Assembly (NCBI GenBank): GCA_002500135.1
Contig: DLSM01000012.1
Coordinates: 1 to 24,879 of the forward strand
Source: Christensenella sp. UBA7862
Lineage (GTDB): Bacteria > Bacillota > Clostridia > Christensenellales > UBA1242
Length of the DNA: 24,879 nucleotides
Direction: 5' to 3'
The position numbers and the translations under genes were made by a program. Of this stretch, positions 6,324 through 15,334 are shown in pieces (the first letter of the stretch is position 1; every line of letters begins with the position of its first letter). Under the pieces are notes generated by a model. The model did not search any database, was not told the origin of the DNA, and was given only the letters and a program-made list of their open reading frames with translations.

Positions 6324-8657
6324 CTATACGTAAGAGTAAAACAGTTTTCCTACAAGGACGGTCATGTCGTCTTGAGGATAATTTTCTTGGGCTTTTTTGG
6401 CACAGGTTAAAAGGTTGTCTGCCATTTCTTGTGCACCCTTTGCATTTGTGTTTTGCAAAAATTCAACAACCCCTTCTTCCCCCAGACTATCCACCACTCC
6501 GTCACTTAACATAACAACATAATCTTCTGGACTTAAGACCGTTTTTGTCACACGTGGCACGACTTCGTCAAGCACTCCAAGTGGAAGACTGTTGCTTTCA
6601 ATTTTGCTCACACCTTCCGCTCCCTTTATAAATCCAACTGTCGCCCCTTGTTTTATAAAATCGGCTTCACCATTTTTAAGGTCAACAACGCTCACATCAA
6701 GGGCAGAAAAGACATTATCCCCGTCAAGATTCAAAAGATTGTTTACGCTTGAAAGAATTGTTTGGTCGTCATAGCCCGCCTTGTAAAAGTTCTCAATTAT
6801 GTTTATTGAAGTTTCACTTTTTCTATGGGCTTTTTCACCCGAACCCATGCCGTCACAAATTGCAAGCATAAATTTTTCGCCACCAAGTTTTGTTAAGGAA
6901 TGAGTGTCCCCACTTGTCATATTTCCGCCCTTAATTGCACTTGCAATACCCACTGCCATATCATATGTTGGGGCTGTTTTGTAGGAAACATATGTAAGCA
7001 AACTTTCCTCGCTTGGAAGCACCTCGTCAAGCACCATTTTGCTTGGAAAAATTGAACTTAGGATTTTTGCAATCTTTTCATTGTCAAAATCCACCGCACG
7101 CAAAATCATCGACACAACTGTTGTTTTTTCATCTTTTTCAAAGCACACAACTTCACTTGGCACAATGTCATTATAGGTCAAAGTTTCCATAATTTGTTTT
7201 TCAAATTTTGTATCCATACAGACAGTTTCTTTTGACTCTTTTGACAAGTTTGTGAGAACATTTGAAATGCCTTTTAGTTGTTCTGCAATAAGAAGTTTGC
7301 TGCTGTCCAAATCTTGATTTAGTTTTGCATATGACCTGTAGTCCTCAAGAAGGCTGTTAAGACCCGTCACAATTTGATTGAGTTTGCTACAACGATTGGT
7401 AAGAAAACTTGGAAAGTCAATAAGCCCTACTTTGCCCTTTTCAAAACCCGAGTTTGTAAGAGAGTCAAAAACTTTTTTATGTTCGCCTGAAAAACCTTTT
7501 AAACATCTTGACCGTTGTGGACAACTGTCACAGTTACTTCGTATAAGTTCGTTTGCAATCATTTCCTTTGCACTTTTGCTGTCCAGTGAGCCTTTGACCA
7601 TATTTCTAAAACTCTTATCCATTTCATAAAACACTTCCGCCGTCCAAAGTAGTTTTTTGCTTGTTTGAAGTTTGTTCTGATTGAGCATATTTTTAAGCGT
7701 ATTTTCTTCTTTTTTAACAAACATTTTTGCACTCCACTTTGATGTAATTCCACTTGGCACCGCAAGGAAAACAATGCCCGCCGCAACACTTGAAACAATG
7801 CTCCAAATATTGTATTCTCCAAACAAATGCAAGAAAAGTCCAAGCGACACATCAACACATAAAAGTGCTATTACACTGAACACCTTGTTCTGCTTTTTGA
7901 ACACATAACAAAACACCGCCGTTATGCAAAAAAGGGTTGTGTATTCCAGTTGTCCCGCAGCAAGAAAACACCCTAGCCCCATAATCACCGATATCACCAC
8001 CGCAAACGAACTTGGAGCAATGCTTGTAGCAAACAAAATTAGTGTAAAACCCACAAATTTCACAATGTCAAAACTGTAACTATTTACATTCTGGAGTGCA
8101 CAGAAAATCATTGCCAAAACAAGCGCCCCACACACAATTTCATCAATATTCAAGTTAAGATTAAGTTTCCTTGCGGAAATAATTTTTATAAAATTTAGCA
8201 CGCAAAACATGAACAATGTGTTAAGCATAACATCAGTCAAACAATAATATACATCGCCCCATGTTGAGGCATTAAGATATATGTAACACACCCCCAAAAC
8301 GCAAGATAAAATGGTAGCAAGATAGTTTGGAACACGTTTACATTTTCTTTTGAAAAGATAAGAAACAACACTTCCACTGGCGCTGCAAATTATGGAAAAC
8401 ATAAGCCCACTTGCGCAACCTTTTGATATTGCATTTGCAAAGAAAAAACTTGGCACAAGACAAAAAGGATTTTCACCAACAAAGCACAACCCAAGGAAAA
8501 TCCCATAGAAACAAGGGCTAAGCTTTCCCATAACTTTTGCCTTTGAAAACAGATAAAAAAGTCCAAAATATCCAACAAGTTTTGCCACAAAAACTAGGCT
8601 ACTTTCTTTCGTTATTTTAAATTCTTTTCTTTCCTTGACTGCTCTTTTTTTCTCCAT
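6324..8657 (-). CDS. spoIIE: Stage II sporulation protein E (SpoIIE phosphatase)
   Basis: SpoIIE sits at the asymmetric septum and dephosphorylates SpoIIAA, which releases sigma-F in the forespore; it also interacts with FtsZ in Bacillus. The protein has 777 residues, close to the usual length. The N-terminal third (about 20-310) is a multi-span membrane region, followed by a regulatory region with cysteines (NCDSCPQRSRCLKG). A C-terminal PP2C phosphatase domain shows DGMGSG (about 601), VMLSDGVVDS and DDMTVLVG, the metal-binding motifs. The ATG has AGAGGT upstream. A weak Spo0A-box-like TGTCGAT at 8782-8788 lies upstream, as expected for a Spo0A target but only 6 of 7 bases. It proves the lineage sporulates, or did so recently. 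Confidence 0.96.
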   Translation of the reverse strand: MEKKRAVKERKEFKITKESSLVFVAKLVGYFGLFYLFSKAKVMGKLSPCFYGIFLGLCFVGENPFCLVPSFFFANAISKGCASGLMFSIICSASGSVVSYLFKRKCKRVPNYLATILSCVLGVCYIYLNASTWGDVYYCLTDVMLNTLFMFCVLNFIKIISARKLNLNLNIDEIVCGALVLAMIFCALQNVNSYSFDIVKFVGFTLILFATSIAPSSFAVVISVIMGLGCFLAAGQLEYTTLFCITAVFCYVFKKQNKVFSVIALLCVDVSLGLFLHLFGEYNIWSIVSSVAAGIVFLAVPSGITSKWSAKMFVKKEENTLKNMLNQNKLQTSKKLLWTAEVFYEMDKSFRNMVKGSLDSKSAKEMIANELIRSNCDSCPQRSRCLKGFSGEHKKVFDSLTNSGFEKGKVGLIDFPSFLTNRCSKLNQIVTGLNSLLEDYRSYAKLNQDLDSSKLLIAEQLKGISNVLTNLSKESKETVCMDTKFEKQIMETLTYNDIVPSEVVCFEKDEKTTVVSMILRAVDFDNEKIAKILSSIFPSKMVLDEVLPSEESLLTYVSYKTAPTYDMAVGIASAIKGGNMTSGDTHSLTKLGGEKFMLAICDGMGSGEKAHRKSETSINIIENFYKAGYDDQTILSSVNNLLNLDGDNVFSALDVSVVDLKNGEADFIKQGATVGFIKGAEGVSKIESNSLPLGVLDEVVPRVTKTVLSPEDYVVMLSDGVVDSLGEEGVVEFLQNTNAKGAQEMADNLLTCAKKAQENYPQDDMTVLVGKLFYSYV

Positions 8658-8681
8658 TTTTCAAACCTCTTTACAAAAAAT

Positions 8682-8711
8682 ATTGTAGAAAAAAATAGAG
8701 GGCTTTTGCAA
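8682..8711 (-). promoter_or_regulatory. Candidate promoter of spoIIE overlapping the upstream terminator
   Basis: TTGCAA (8706-8711) and TACAAT (8682-8687), 18 nt apart on the minus strand, give a short leader before the spoIIE ATG. The -35 lies inside the terminator hairpin of the HIT gene. Confidence 0.45.
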
Positions 8712-8723
8712 TTAAAAGTCCTC
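8688..8723 (-). terminator. Intrinsic terminator of the HIT gene
   Basis: Minus-strand hairpin (GAGG and CTTTT paired with AAAAG and CCTC, one mismatch, 8698-8723) followed by a run of seven T. It lies 72 nt after the HIT stop codon. Confidence 0.75.
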
Positions 8724-8795
8724 AAATTATTTCTGTTTTTTTGATTCAAATTATCTAATTTTGCTCAATTTATACTCTTTTTGTCGATTGTGCAT

Positions 8796-9182
8796 TTATT
8801 TCAAAAACAGCCTTTTTGCTTGCTCGTCAAGTGGAGTTTTTGGGTCAGAGTTACCCGTCTTTTCACCCTTTGGCACAACATGGAAATGCATGTGAAAAAC
8901 AGATTGCAATGCTTCTTTGTTATTAAGATTAAATATAACTGCCCCGCCAAAGTCGCAATGCTCAACATAATGCTTTGCAAGACGCTTTGCAACTATAGCA
9001 ACCTTTGTATAAACATCTTCTCTGCAGTCAAGCGAGTTTGTAAAATGCACCTTTGGCACAACGATTGTGTGACCATAATCTTTTTGCTCAATGTCCAAAA
9101 AAGCAAGCGCATCTTCGTCCTCATAGACCTTGTAGCATGGGGCTTCACCCGCAACTATTTTGCAAAAAATACAATTATCCAT
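8796..9182 (-). CDS. HIT family (histidine triad, HINT/PKCI-like) protein
   Basis: HIT proteins of this branch hydrolyse adenosine 5'-phosphoramidates and related nucleotide conjugates. The triad HMHFH is at residues 97-101 followed by VVP, and the N-terminal CIFCKI (C4, C7) matches the zinc-binding cysteines of bacterial members. The length of 128 residues is typical. The ATG is preceded by AAGGAG at normal distance. The only convincing promoter is about 200 nt upstream (9380-9408), so the gene has an unusually long AT-rich leader. The physiological substrate is unknown. Confidence 0.9.
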   Translation of the reverse strand: MDNCIFCKIVAGEAPCYKVYEDEDALAFLDIEQKDYGHTIVVPKVHFTNSLDCREDVYTKVAIVAKRLAKHYVEHCDFGGAVIFNLNNKEALQSVFHMHFHVVPKGEKTGNSDPKTPLDEQAKRLFLK

Positions 9183-9379
9183 TATTTCTCTCCTTGTATT
9201 GTCTTTTCATTTCATTTTTTTGCTATTCTTTTTTAGTTATTTATCTTTGGTTATCTTCTTCAGTCATCTTCTTCAGTTGTTTTCTGTAGTTGTTTTATTA
9301 TTGCTTTTACTATTTTGAATAAACTTATGCTCAACATATTTCTGAAATAATTGCAACAAAAACAAACTTTTACAACAAA

Positions 9380-9408
9380 AATATACTCCAAAATCGACTT
9401 TCTGTCCA
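9380..9408 (-). promoter_or_regulatory. Candidate promoter for the HIT gene with a long leader
   Basis: TGGACA (9403-9408) and TATATT (9380-9385) are 17 nt apart on the minus strand. Transcription would start near 9373, leaving about 190 nt untranslated before the HIT ATG. That leader contains the near-direct repeat TGAAGAAGATRAC (around 9254-9281). No known riboswitch is recognised. Confidence 0.5.
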
Positions 9409-9466
9409 CAAAAATTGAGCGATTTGAACAAAAATTGCGTTTTTTATAATTTTTTTCAATAAAAAA

Positions 9467-9496
9467 TTGACAAAGATTGCGCATATCTGATATTAT
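9467..9496 (+). promoter_or_regulatory. Sigma-A promoter of the small membrane protein gene
   Basis: TTGACA (9467-9472) and an extended -10, TGATATTAT (9488-9496), with an 18-nt spacer. Confidence 0.7.
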
Positions 9497-9523
9497 ATTT
9501 ATAATAAAAGAGAGGTGAAAAGA

Positions 9524-9898
9524 ATGAGCGACGAAAACAATTCCTTTAGAGATTTGTTAAATGGGCTTGGGCAACTGGTTGCTGTTATAATGATTTTGCG
9601 ATATGCTTTGCTTATTGTCAATCACTATGTGCCAGGTGGGTTCTTGCCAACGGAAGGAGCGGTGTATCTTATTATAAAATATGTTGGAATTTACGCACCA
9701 ATCTCCCTTATGATTCTTGTTGGGCTTAGTGCAGTTTGGGATAAAGGCAACATTGCAAAACTTGTTTTCCTTGTTGTGTGTGCAGTGATTGTAATATTTA
9801 CATTCTTCCCTGACGTTATGAACTCCATCACAGACTACATTGGCGTGAAAAACCCAGACGCAGAATCAGCATCATTTATTACAAATCTTAGATTGTAA
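9524..9898 (+). CDS. Small membrane protein of unknown function, three predicted helices
   Basis: I do not recognise this 124-residue protein. It has a short polar N-terminus, three hydrophobic segments (about residues 15-36, 47-72 and 77-96) and a polar C-terminal tail with DYIGVKNPDAESASF. The ATG at 9524 is preferred because GAGAGGTG lies at the right distance; an upstream GTG at 9515 is inside that ribosome site. It has its own strong promoter and a shared bidirectional terminator at its 3' end, so it is a single-gene transcript between two minus-strand blocks. No neighbour suggests a role. Confidence 0.75.
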   Translation: MSDENNSFRDLLNGLGQLVAVIMILRYALLIVNHYVPGGFLPTEGAVYLIIKYVGIYAPISLMILVGLSAVWDKGNIAKLVFLVVCAVIVIFTFFPDVMNSITDYIGVKNPDAESASFITNLRL

Positions 9899-9908
9899 AA
9901 TTAAAAGC

Positions 9909-9937
9909 AAAAAGAAGCGAACAATTCGCTTCTTTTT
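9909..9937. terminator. Bidirectional terminator between convergent genes
   Basis: Perfect 13-bp stem (AAAAAGAAGCGAA, loop CAA, TTCGCTTCTTTTT) with T-runs on both strands. It serves the membrane protein gene on plus and trhP on minus. Confidence 0.9.
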
Positions 9938-9944
9938 TTTTGTT

Positions 9945-11165
9945 CTATTTCCTTTTGCGGATTATTTCGCCTTCAAAAAGTGGGAAGGGGGTGGTGATAA
10001 GGAGTTTTTGTTGGACAAGTTTAGCGTCTGTTAATTCATTTCCCTTTTCGTCTGTTAGTTTTAAGATTTCAAGTTTTTTATCAAAGTTGTTGCCAAAGGA
10101 GAGAATATTCAGTTCGTCTGTTGTGCAAAATCTGTTTCGCATTTCAATTTCCGCCACCCCATTCACTGAAGATTTGGTGACTATTGCCACAAATTCGTCT
10201 GTTTGCACTGGTTGGCTGGACAAGATATATTCGCTTTCTTCTTTTTGTTTGTCTTTGTAGTTGAAGCCTGTTGTATATTTTCTGTGACTTGTTTTTTCAA
10301 GTTCGTCAAGCAAGGCTTCTGGGCAATGATATTCCCCGCCCTTTTCCAAGATATCTACTGCACGTCTATAGGCATTTGTGACTGTTGCAACATAATATTG
10401 CGACTTCATTCTGCCTTCTATTTTAAAACTTGTGACACCAGCATTTGCTAGGTCGTCTAAGTGTTCAATCATATTTAAGTCTTTGCTGTTTAAGATATAT
10501 GTGCCACGTTCGTCTTCTTCAATAGGCATAAACTCTCCGCCACGAGTTTTTTCTCTTATTTCAAAATTCCACCTGCATGCTTGGATACATTCTCCATTGT
10601 TGCTTGCTCTGCCAGATAGATAGTTGCTTAAAAGACATCTGCCCGAATAACTTATGCACATTGCTCCATGCACAAAGGCCTCCAGTTCCACATTTTCTGG
10701 AAGATAATCTCTTATTTCTTTTATTTCAGTGAGTGTAAGTTCTCTTGCAAGGACAATTCTGCTAGCCCCCATATCTGCATAAACTTTGGCAGAAAACTTG
10801 TTTGTTACATTGGCTTGTGTGCTTATGTGAAGGTCAAGTTTTGGAGCGACTTCTCTTACAAGTTTTGCAATGCCAATGTCCGACACAATAACAGCGTCAA
10901 CACCTGCATTTTGCAAAAAAACAAGATATTCTGGAAGTGCGTCAAAATCTTTGTTGTGGGCAACAATATTTACAGTTACATATGCTTTGACATTATGCTC
11001 GTGGCAGAATTTTACTGCTTCCAAAATTTCTTCCCTAGAAAAGTTGCCAGCAAAGGCTCGAAGTCCAAAACTTTTGCCAGCAAAATACACAGCATTGGCA
11101 CCATACTGCACTGCTGTTTTTAATTTCTCCATATTCCCCGCTGGGGATAAAACTTCATACTTCAT
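9945..11165 (-). CDS. trhP: U32 family protein, TrhP-type tRNA hydroxylation protein
   Basis: Proteins of this U32 branch (YegQ/TrhP) make 5-hydroxyuridine at position 34 of tRNAs in a prephenate-dependent manner; older annotations call them collagenase-like peptidases. The N-terminal LSPAGNMEKLKTAVQYGANAV and the family signature around residues 165-200 are present. That signature carries cysteines C170, C177, C193 and C197 (GAMCISYSGRCLLS, then GECIQACRW), expected to hold an Fe-S cluster. The length of 406 residues is typical. The ATG is one base after the leuS stop, so the genes are co-transcribed, which fits a tRNA role. Bacillota often have two U32 paralogues, and which one this represents is not certain. 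Confidence 0.85.
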   Translation of the reverse strand: MKYEVLSPAGNMEKLKTAVQYGANAVYFAGKSFGLRAFAGNFSREEILEAVKFCHEHNVKAYVTVNIVAHNKDFDALPEYLVFLQNAGVDAVIVSDIGIAKLVREVAPKLDLHISTQANVTNKFSAKVYADMGASRIVLARELTLTEIKEIRDYLPENVELEAFVHGAMCISYSGRCLLSNYLSGRASNNGECIQACRWNFEIREKTRGGEFMPIEEDERGTYILNSKDLNMIEHLDDLANAGVTSFKIEGRMKSQYYVATVTNAYRRAVDILEKGGEYHCPEALLDELEKTSHRKYTTGFNYKDKQKEESEYILSSQPVQTDEFVAIVTKSSVNGVAEIEMRNRFCTTDELNILSFGNNFDKKLEILKLTDEKGNELTDAKLVQQKLLITTPFPLFEGEIIRKRK

Positions 11166-11166
11166 T

Positions 11167-13566
11167 TTACACGACCAAGTTTACAATTTTGTTTGGCACA
11201 AAGATAACTTTTTTGGCAATTTTGAGCATAGCGGAAGTTTTTTCGTCTTCTTCCACAAGTTTCAAAACCTCTTCTCTTGTTGCATTTTCTTGAACGGTGA
11301 GAACCGTTTTTAGTTTGCCATTTGCTTGCACTGCAATTTTGACCATTTTAACAGAATTATCTTCCATTGTCCTTGGCCAAGAAGATTTGCATAAGTGTTC
11401 TGCAAAGCCTATTCTTTCGTTAAGTTCTTCTGTGGAATGTGGTGCAAATGGATACAGAAGTTGCAGATATATTCTATATTCTTTCTTTGACAAATATCCG
11501 TCTGCGATAAAGTCGTTTGCAAGGCTCATAAGACAAGAAATTGCTGTGTTAAACTTAAAGTTTTCAATATCTGATGTGACTTTTTCTATGGCGGAATTGA
11601 GTTTTGTTATATGTTCTTCGTGAATTCCGTCAAAATTGTCTACAATGTCGCTCATTCGCTCCACTTTGTCCAAAAATCTTTTGCAGCCGCTGATGTTTGC
11701 ATTTGACCAAGGGGCGGAACATTCGTAATCGGACATAAATAGGATGTAAAGTCTTAATACATCTGCGCCATACTTTTTGATTATGTCCATTGGGTCAACA
11801 ACATTGCCAAGACTTTTGCTCATTTTGTTGCCGTCTTCGCCCAAAACAAGACCTATTGTTGTTCTCTTTTTGTATGGTTCTTCAAAAGGCACAACACCAA
11901 TGTCATACAAAAACATATTCCAAAATCTTGAATAGATAAGGTGGCGTGTTACGTGTTCCATTCCGCCGTTATACACGTCAATAGGTCCCCAATATTCCAT
12001 TTTCTTTCTGTCTGCAAGGCAAGACGCATTATGTGGGTCCATATATCTTAAGAAATACCAACTTGAACCTGCCCATTGTGGCATGGTGTCCGTTTCTCTT
12101 TTTGCTTTTCCACCGCATTTTGGGCAAGTGCAATTTACCCAATCTTCAACTTCTGCAAGTGGTGATTCACCATTTTTGGAAGGCTTGAATTTTTCCATAT
12201 GAGGAAGTGTAACTGGCAAATCTTTTTCTGGCACAAGCACTGTTCCGCAGTGGTCGCAGTATATAATTGGGAATGGCTCGCCCCAATATCTTTGACGGTT
12301 GAAAGCCCAGTCTTTCATTTGAAAATTGGTCTTTGCGTTGCCAATTTTGTTTTCTGTAAGATAATTTATCATGGCTTTTTGTGCGTCTTTCACAGTTTTG
12401 CCATTTAGGAAAGAAGAATTTATCATAATGCCGTCAGAGATGTCCGTGTAGGCTTCTTTTTCAATGTCGCCACCAGCGATAACTGGTTTTATGTCACAAC
12501 CAAATTTCTTTGCGAATTCATAATCTCTTGTGTCGTGTGCCGGCACTGCCATAATTGCACCTGTTCCATAGCCCATCATAACATAATCTGCCACAAAAAT
12601 TGGGACTTCCTCGTGGCTGACTGGGTTTACTGCAACAATTCCTTCAATTTTGACACCAGTTTTGTCTTTGTTTAGTTGAACTCTGTCAAATTCAGTTTTC
12701 TTTTTGGCTTCTTCGCCATATTTCACAATTTCGTCCCAGTTTGAAATATTTTTCTTATATTTTTCAAGCATTGGGTGTTCTGGAGCAACGACCATAAATG
12801 TTACGCCAAACAACGTGTCGCAACGAGTTGTATAAATTTTGAGTTTATCGCAAATTGTATCATTTACTTTCAAGTCAAAATTCACTTCCGCACCAGTTGA
12901 CTTGCCTATCCAATGTCTTTGTCCTTCTTTCACTCTGTCTGGGAAGTCTAGCGTGTCAAGTCCTGATAGAAGTCTGTCTGCATATTCTCTAATTTTTAAG
13001 AACCAAACTTCTTTTTCCTTTTGCACAACTTGGCTTGAACATCTGTCACAAACTCCACCTTGGCTTTCTTCATTTGACAAAATGACGTCACAACTTGGGC
13101 AATAGTTTACAAAGGCTTTGCTCTTATACACAAGTCCTTTTTCATAAAGTTTGCAAAAAATCCATTGCGTCCACTTAAAATAGTTTTCGTCAGTTGTGTC
13201 AATCTCTCTTGACCAGTCAAACGAAAAACCCACTGCTTTAAGTTGCTTTTTTATGTTTTTGATATTTTCGTCCGTGGCAATTCGTGGGGCGATGTTATGC
13301 TTTATGGCATAATTTTCTGTTGGAAGCCCAAAAGCGTCCCAGCCGATTGGGAACATGACATTGTAGCCTTGAAGTCTTTTCATGCGAGATAAAACTTCCA
13401 TTGAAGAATAAGCCTTCACGTGTCCGATGTGAATTCCAACGCCTGATGGATATGGAAATTCCACCAATCCATAAAATTTTGGCTTTTTGTCAAAGTCTAT
13501 TCCTTCAAACGCTTTTTCCTTTTCCCAAATTTCTTGCCATTTTTTTTCAATTTTTTCGTTATCCAT
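11167..13566 (-). CDS. leuS: Leucyl-tRNA synthetase
   Basis: This class Ia synthetase charges tRNA-Leu with leucine. Catalytic motifs are HIGH (residues 46-49) and KMSKS (581-585). A zinc-ribbon-like segment (CPSCD with CDRC), the CP1 editing domain with GTGAIMAVPAHDTRDYEFA, and a second cysteine pair (CDHC, CPKC) before the WAGSSWYFLRY motif are all visible. The 799 residues are the normal bacterial length, with no frameshift. The ATG follows an AAGGA site. Unlike many Bacillota synthetase genes, its roughly 70-nt leader is too short for a T-box, so leucine-starvation control of that type is not expected. Confidence 0.98.
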   Translation of the reverse strand: MDNEKIEKKWQEIWEKEKAFEGIDFDKKPKFYGLVEFPYPSGVGIHIGHVKAYSSMEVLSRMKRLQGYNVMFPIGWDAFGLPTENYAIKHNIAPRIATDENIKNIKKQLKAVGFSFDWSREIDTTDENYFKWTQWIFCKLYEKGLVYKSKAFVNYCPSCDVILSNEESQGGVCDRCSSQVVQKEKEVWFLKIREYADRLLSGLDTLDFPDRVKEGQRHWIGKSTGAEVNFDLKVNDTICDKLKIYTTRCDTLFGVTFMVVAPEHPMLEKYKKNISNWDEIVKYGEEAKKKTEFDRVQLNKDKTGVKIEGIVAVNPVSHEEVPIFVADYVMMGYGTGAIMAVPAHDTRDYEFAKKFGCDIKPVIAGGDIEKEAYTDISDGIMINSSFLNGKTVKDAQKAMINYLTENKIGNAKTNFQMKDWAFNRQRYWGEPFPIIYCDHCGTVLVPEKDLPVTLPHMEKFKPSKNGESPLAEVEDWVNCTCPKCGGKAKRETDTMPQWAGSSWYFLRYMDPHNASCLADRKKMEYWGPIDVYNGGMEHVTRHLIYSRFWNMFLYDIGVVPFEEPYKKRTTIGLVLGEDGNKMSKSLGNVVDPMDIIKKYGADVLRLYILFMSDYECSAPWSNANISGCKRFLDKVERMSDIVDNFDGIHEEHITKLNSAIEKVTSDIENFKFNTAISCLMSLANDFIADGYLSKKEYRIYLQLLYPFAPHSTEELNERIGFAEHLCKSSWPRTMEDNSVKMVKIAVQANGKLKTVLTVQENATREEVLKLVEEDEKTSAMLKIAKKVIFVPNKIVNLVV

Positions 13567-13641
13567 TTCCTATCCTTCTTTTTTAAGTTTCAAAAGGCAA
13601 ATTTTCGCCTAAATGTTACTTTTCATATAAAATACTAAAGA

Positions 13642-13670
13642 ATTTTATTATTATTTTAACTTTTTGTCAA
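13642..13670 (-). promoter_or_regulatory. Sigma-A promoter of leuS-trhP
   Basis: Consensus TTGACA (13665-13670) and TAAAAT (13642-13647), 17 nt apart on minus. It stands back to back with the plus-strand promoter; the two -35 hexamers are 7 bp apart. Confidence 0.8.
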
Positions 13671-13677
13671 GAATAAG

Positions 13678-13706
13678 TTGACACAAAAACAAAAGGAATG
13701 TAACAT
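13678..13706 (+). promoter_or_regulatory. Sigma-A promoter of the DUF1538/PII-like operon
   Basis: TTGACA (13678-13683) and TAACAT (13701-13706) with a 17-nt spacer. The expected +1, about 13713, excludes the in-frame TTG at 13712 and supports the ATG at 13730. Confidence 0.75.
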
Positions 13707-13729
13707 AAGCCTTGAAAGTAGGAAAACTT

Positions 13730-15283
13730 ATGGCGAAAGATTTGTGGAATAAAATAAAAGAAGCAATGTTGTCCGTTTTGCCAATTACGGCAACTATCTT
13801 TTTGCTTCTGTTTTTTTTCATTCCTTCCACTTCTCAAGACAAAATTATGCTTAGCATAAGTGCCGTTTTGCTAATTCTTGGCATTGCGCTATTTTCTTTG
13901 GGTGCTGACGGGTCAATGATGACTCTTGGAAGTGGCGTTGGAAGCACGCTATCTCGCAAAAACAAAATGTGGTTTATGCTATTAAGTGCGTTTGTAATTG
14001 GCTTCCTTATAACCTTTGCAGAGCCTGACCTTATGGTGCTTGCAAAGCAAGTGGTGGAAAATTCAAGTTTAAACAGTGTTTGGCTGTTCATTGCCATTGT
14101 GTCGGCGGGGGTTGGGTTGTTTTTGCTCCTTGGAATTTTACGACTTGTTCTAAAACTTAAACTCAAATATCTCATAGCAATTTCCTATGCTGTAATTTTC
14201 ATTCTTGCCATGTTTTGCGAACCTAACTTTGTTGCCATTGCATTTGATTCGGGCAGTGTGACAACGGGACCCATTTCTGTCCCATTCCTAATTGCCTTTG
14301 GCATGGGGTTCTCGGTTGTCAGAAGCAAGCAAGACGAAGACGACAGTTTTGGCCTTATTGCCTTAAGTTCCATTGGTCCAATGTTCTCTGTTATGCTCTT
14401 GAGCCTTTTCCTAAAAAACACCGTTCCAACAACGTCAACAACAACTGTGGCAGAAAACCTTAATATGTGGCAAATGTATTCAAGTGAATTTTTATCCAGT
14501 GCAAAAGAAGTTGCCATTGCAATTTTGCCAATAGTTGTGCTGTTTATCATATTTCAAATTTTCTCATTTAAATATCCAAAAACAAAAGTTGTCAGAACAC
14601 TTTTTGGCTTTGTGCTAACACACCTTGGGGTAACCTTATTCCTAACTGGTGTTGCATGCAGTTTCTTGCCACTAGGGACAAAAATTGGGACATATCTTGC
14701 AACACTGGACAATAAGTTTGTTGCAATTCCACTGGGGCTTGTTTTGGGGGCACTTGTAATTGTGGCAGAACCTGCTTTGCACGTTCTTAAAAAACAAGTT
14801 GAAGACATAACAAACAAAACAATTCGTCAAAAAGTTATTGTCATTGTAATTTCAATAGGCGTTGCGATTGCAGTGGCACTCGCAGTTATTCTTGCAATTT
14901 ATCCAATCAATTTACTTTATGTTCTCATTCCGCTTTACTCCATTTGCATAATTTTGGCATTTGTAAACACTAAACTCTTCACCGCAGTCGCCTTTGACTC
15001 TGGCGGAGTGGCAACTGGAACAATGGCTGTTTCATTTATTCTCCCAATGGTGTCGGGGCTATCAGGCAACACTGGTGGGTTTGGAACGGTGGCACTTATT
15101 GCTGTTTTCCCCGTTCTTGCAATGCAAATGCTTGGGCTCGTTTACAAAATTAAACTTGTCAAAACTCAAAAACTCAAGTCTTCCCTTGCAGAAAGAGAAT
15201 ATTCCATTGTTGAATTTGACTATGAGAAAGAATATAGCAAAAAACGCAGAGCAAGCGTTGTGGAATTTGATTGGAATAAATGA
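13730..15283 (+). CDS. DUF1538 family membrane protein (two-repeat, putative transporter)
   Basis: This 517-residue polytopic membrane protein is made of two homologous halves. EPDLMVLAKQV in the first half matches EPALHVLKKQV in the second, and AFDSGSVTTGPISVPF matches AFDSGGVATGTMAVSF. Internal duplication with conserved AFDSG and TG elements inside membrane segments is typical of secondary transporters, and DUF1538 proteins are generally taken as such, but the substrate is unknown to me. A hydrophilic C-terminal tail (from about 485) ends in two copies of a short motif, YSIVEFDYEK and ASVVEFDWNK. Two PII-like genes follow on the same strand, which suggests allosteric control of transport. 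The start is chosen by AGTAGGA and the promoter position. Confidence 0.82.
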   Translation: MAKDLWNKIKEAMLSVLPITATIFLLLFFFIPSTSQDKIMLSISAVLLILGIALFSLGADGSMMTLGSGVGSTLSRKNKMWFMLLSAFVIGFLITFAEPDLMVLAKQVVENSSLNSVWLFIAIVSAGVGLFLLLGILRLVLKLKLKYLIAISYAVIFILAMFCEPNFVAIAFDSGSVTTGPISVPFLIAFGMGFSVVRSKQDEDDSFGLIALSSIGPMFSVMLLSLFLKNTVPTTSTTTVAENLNMWQMYSSEFLSSAKEVAIAILPIVVLFIIFQIFSFKYPKTKVVRTLFGFVLTHLGVTLFLTGVACSFLPLGTKIGTYLATLDNKFVAIPLGLVLGALVIVAEPALHVLKKQVEDITNKTIRQKVIVIVISIGVAIAVALAVILAIYPINLLYVLIPLYSICIILAFVNTKLFTAVAFDSGGVATGTMAVSFILPMVSGLSGNTGGFGTVALIAVFPVLAMQMLGLVYKIKLVKTQKLKSSLAEREYSIVEFDYEKEYSKKRRASVVEFDWNK

Positions 15284-15323
15284 CAAAGCATAGATTATTA
15301 GCGAAAGATAGAAAATATATAAA
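15284..15323 (+). repeat. Leader repeat, copy 1, before the first PII-like gene
   Basis: The gap between the DUF1538 stop and the first PII-like gene carries the motif GATTATtAGCGAAA and TAGAAAATATA, which recurs nearly unchanged before the second PII-like gene. The ribosome site AAAGGAG follows directly. Confidence 0.6.
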
Positions 15324-15334
15324 GGAGAAAAAAT

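Noticed and set aside
9260..9484. 74-residue minus-strand frame upstream of the HIT gene
   Set aside because: It spans the likely promoter, has no ribosome site and has unstructured composition.
13567..13711. T-box riboswitch in front of leuS
   Set aside because: The leader from the predicted start is only about 70 nt, with no T-box sequence and no terminator hairpin.
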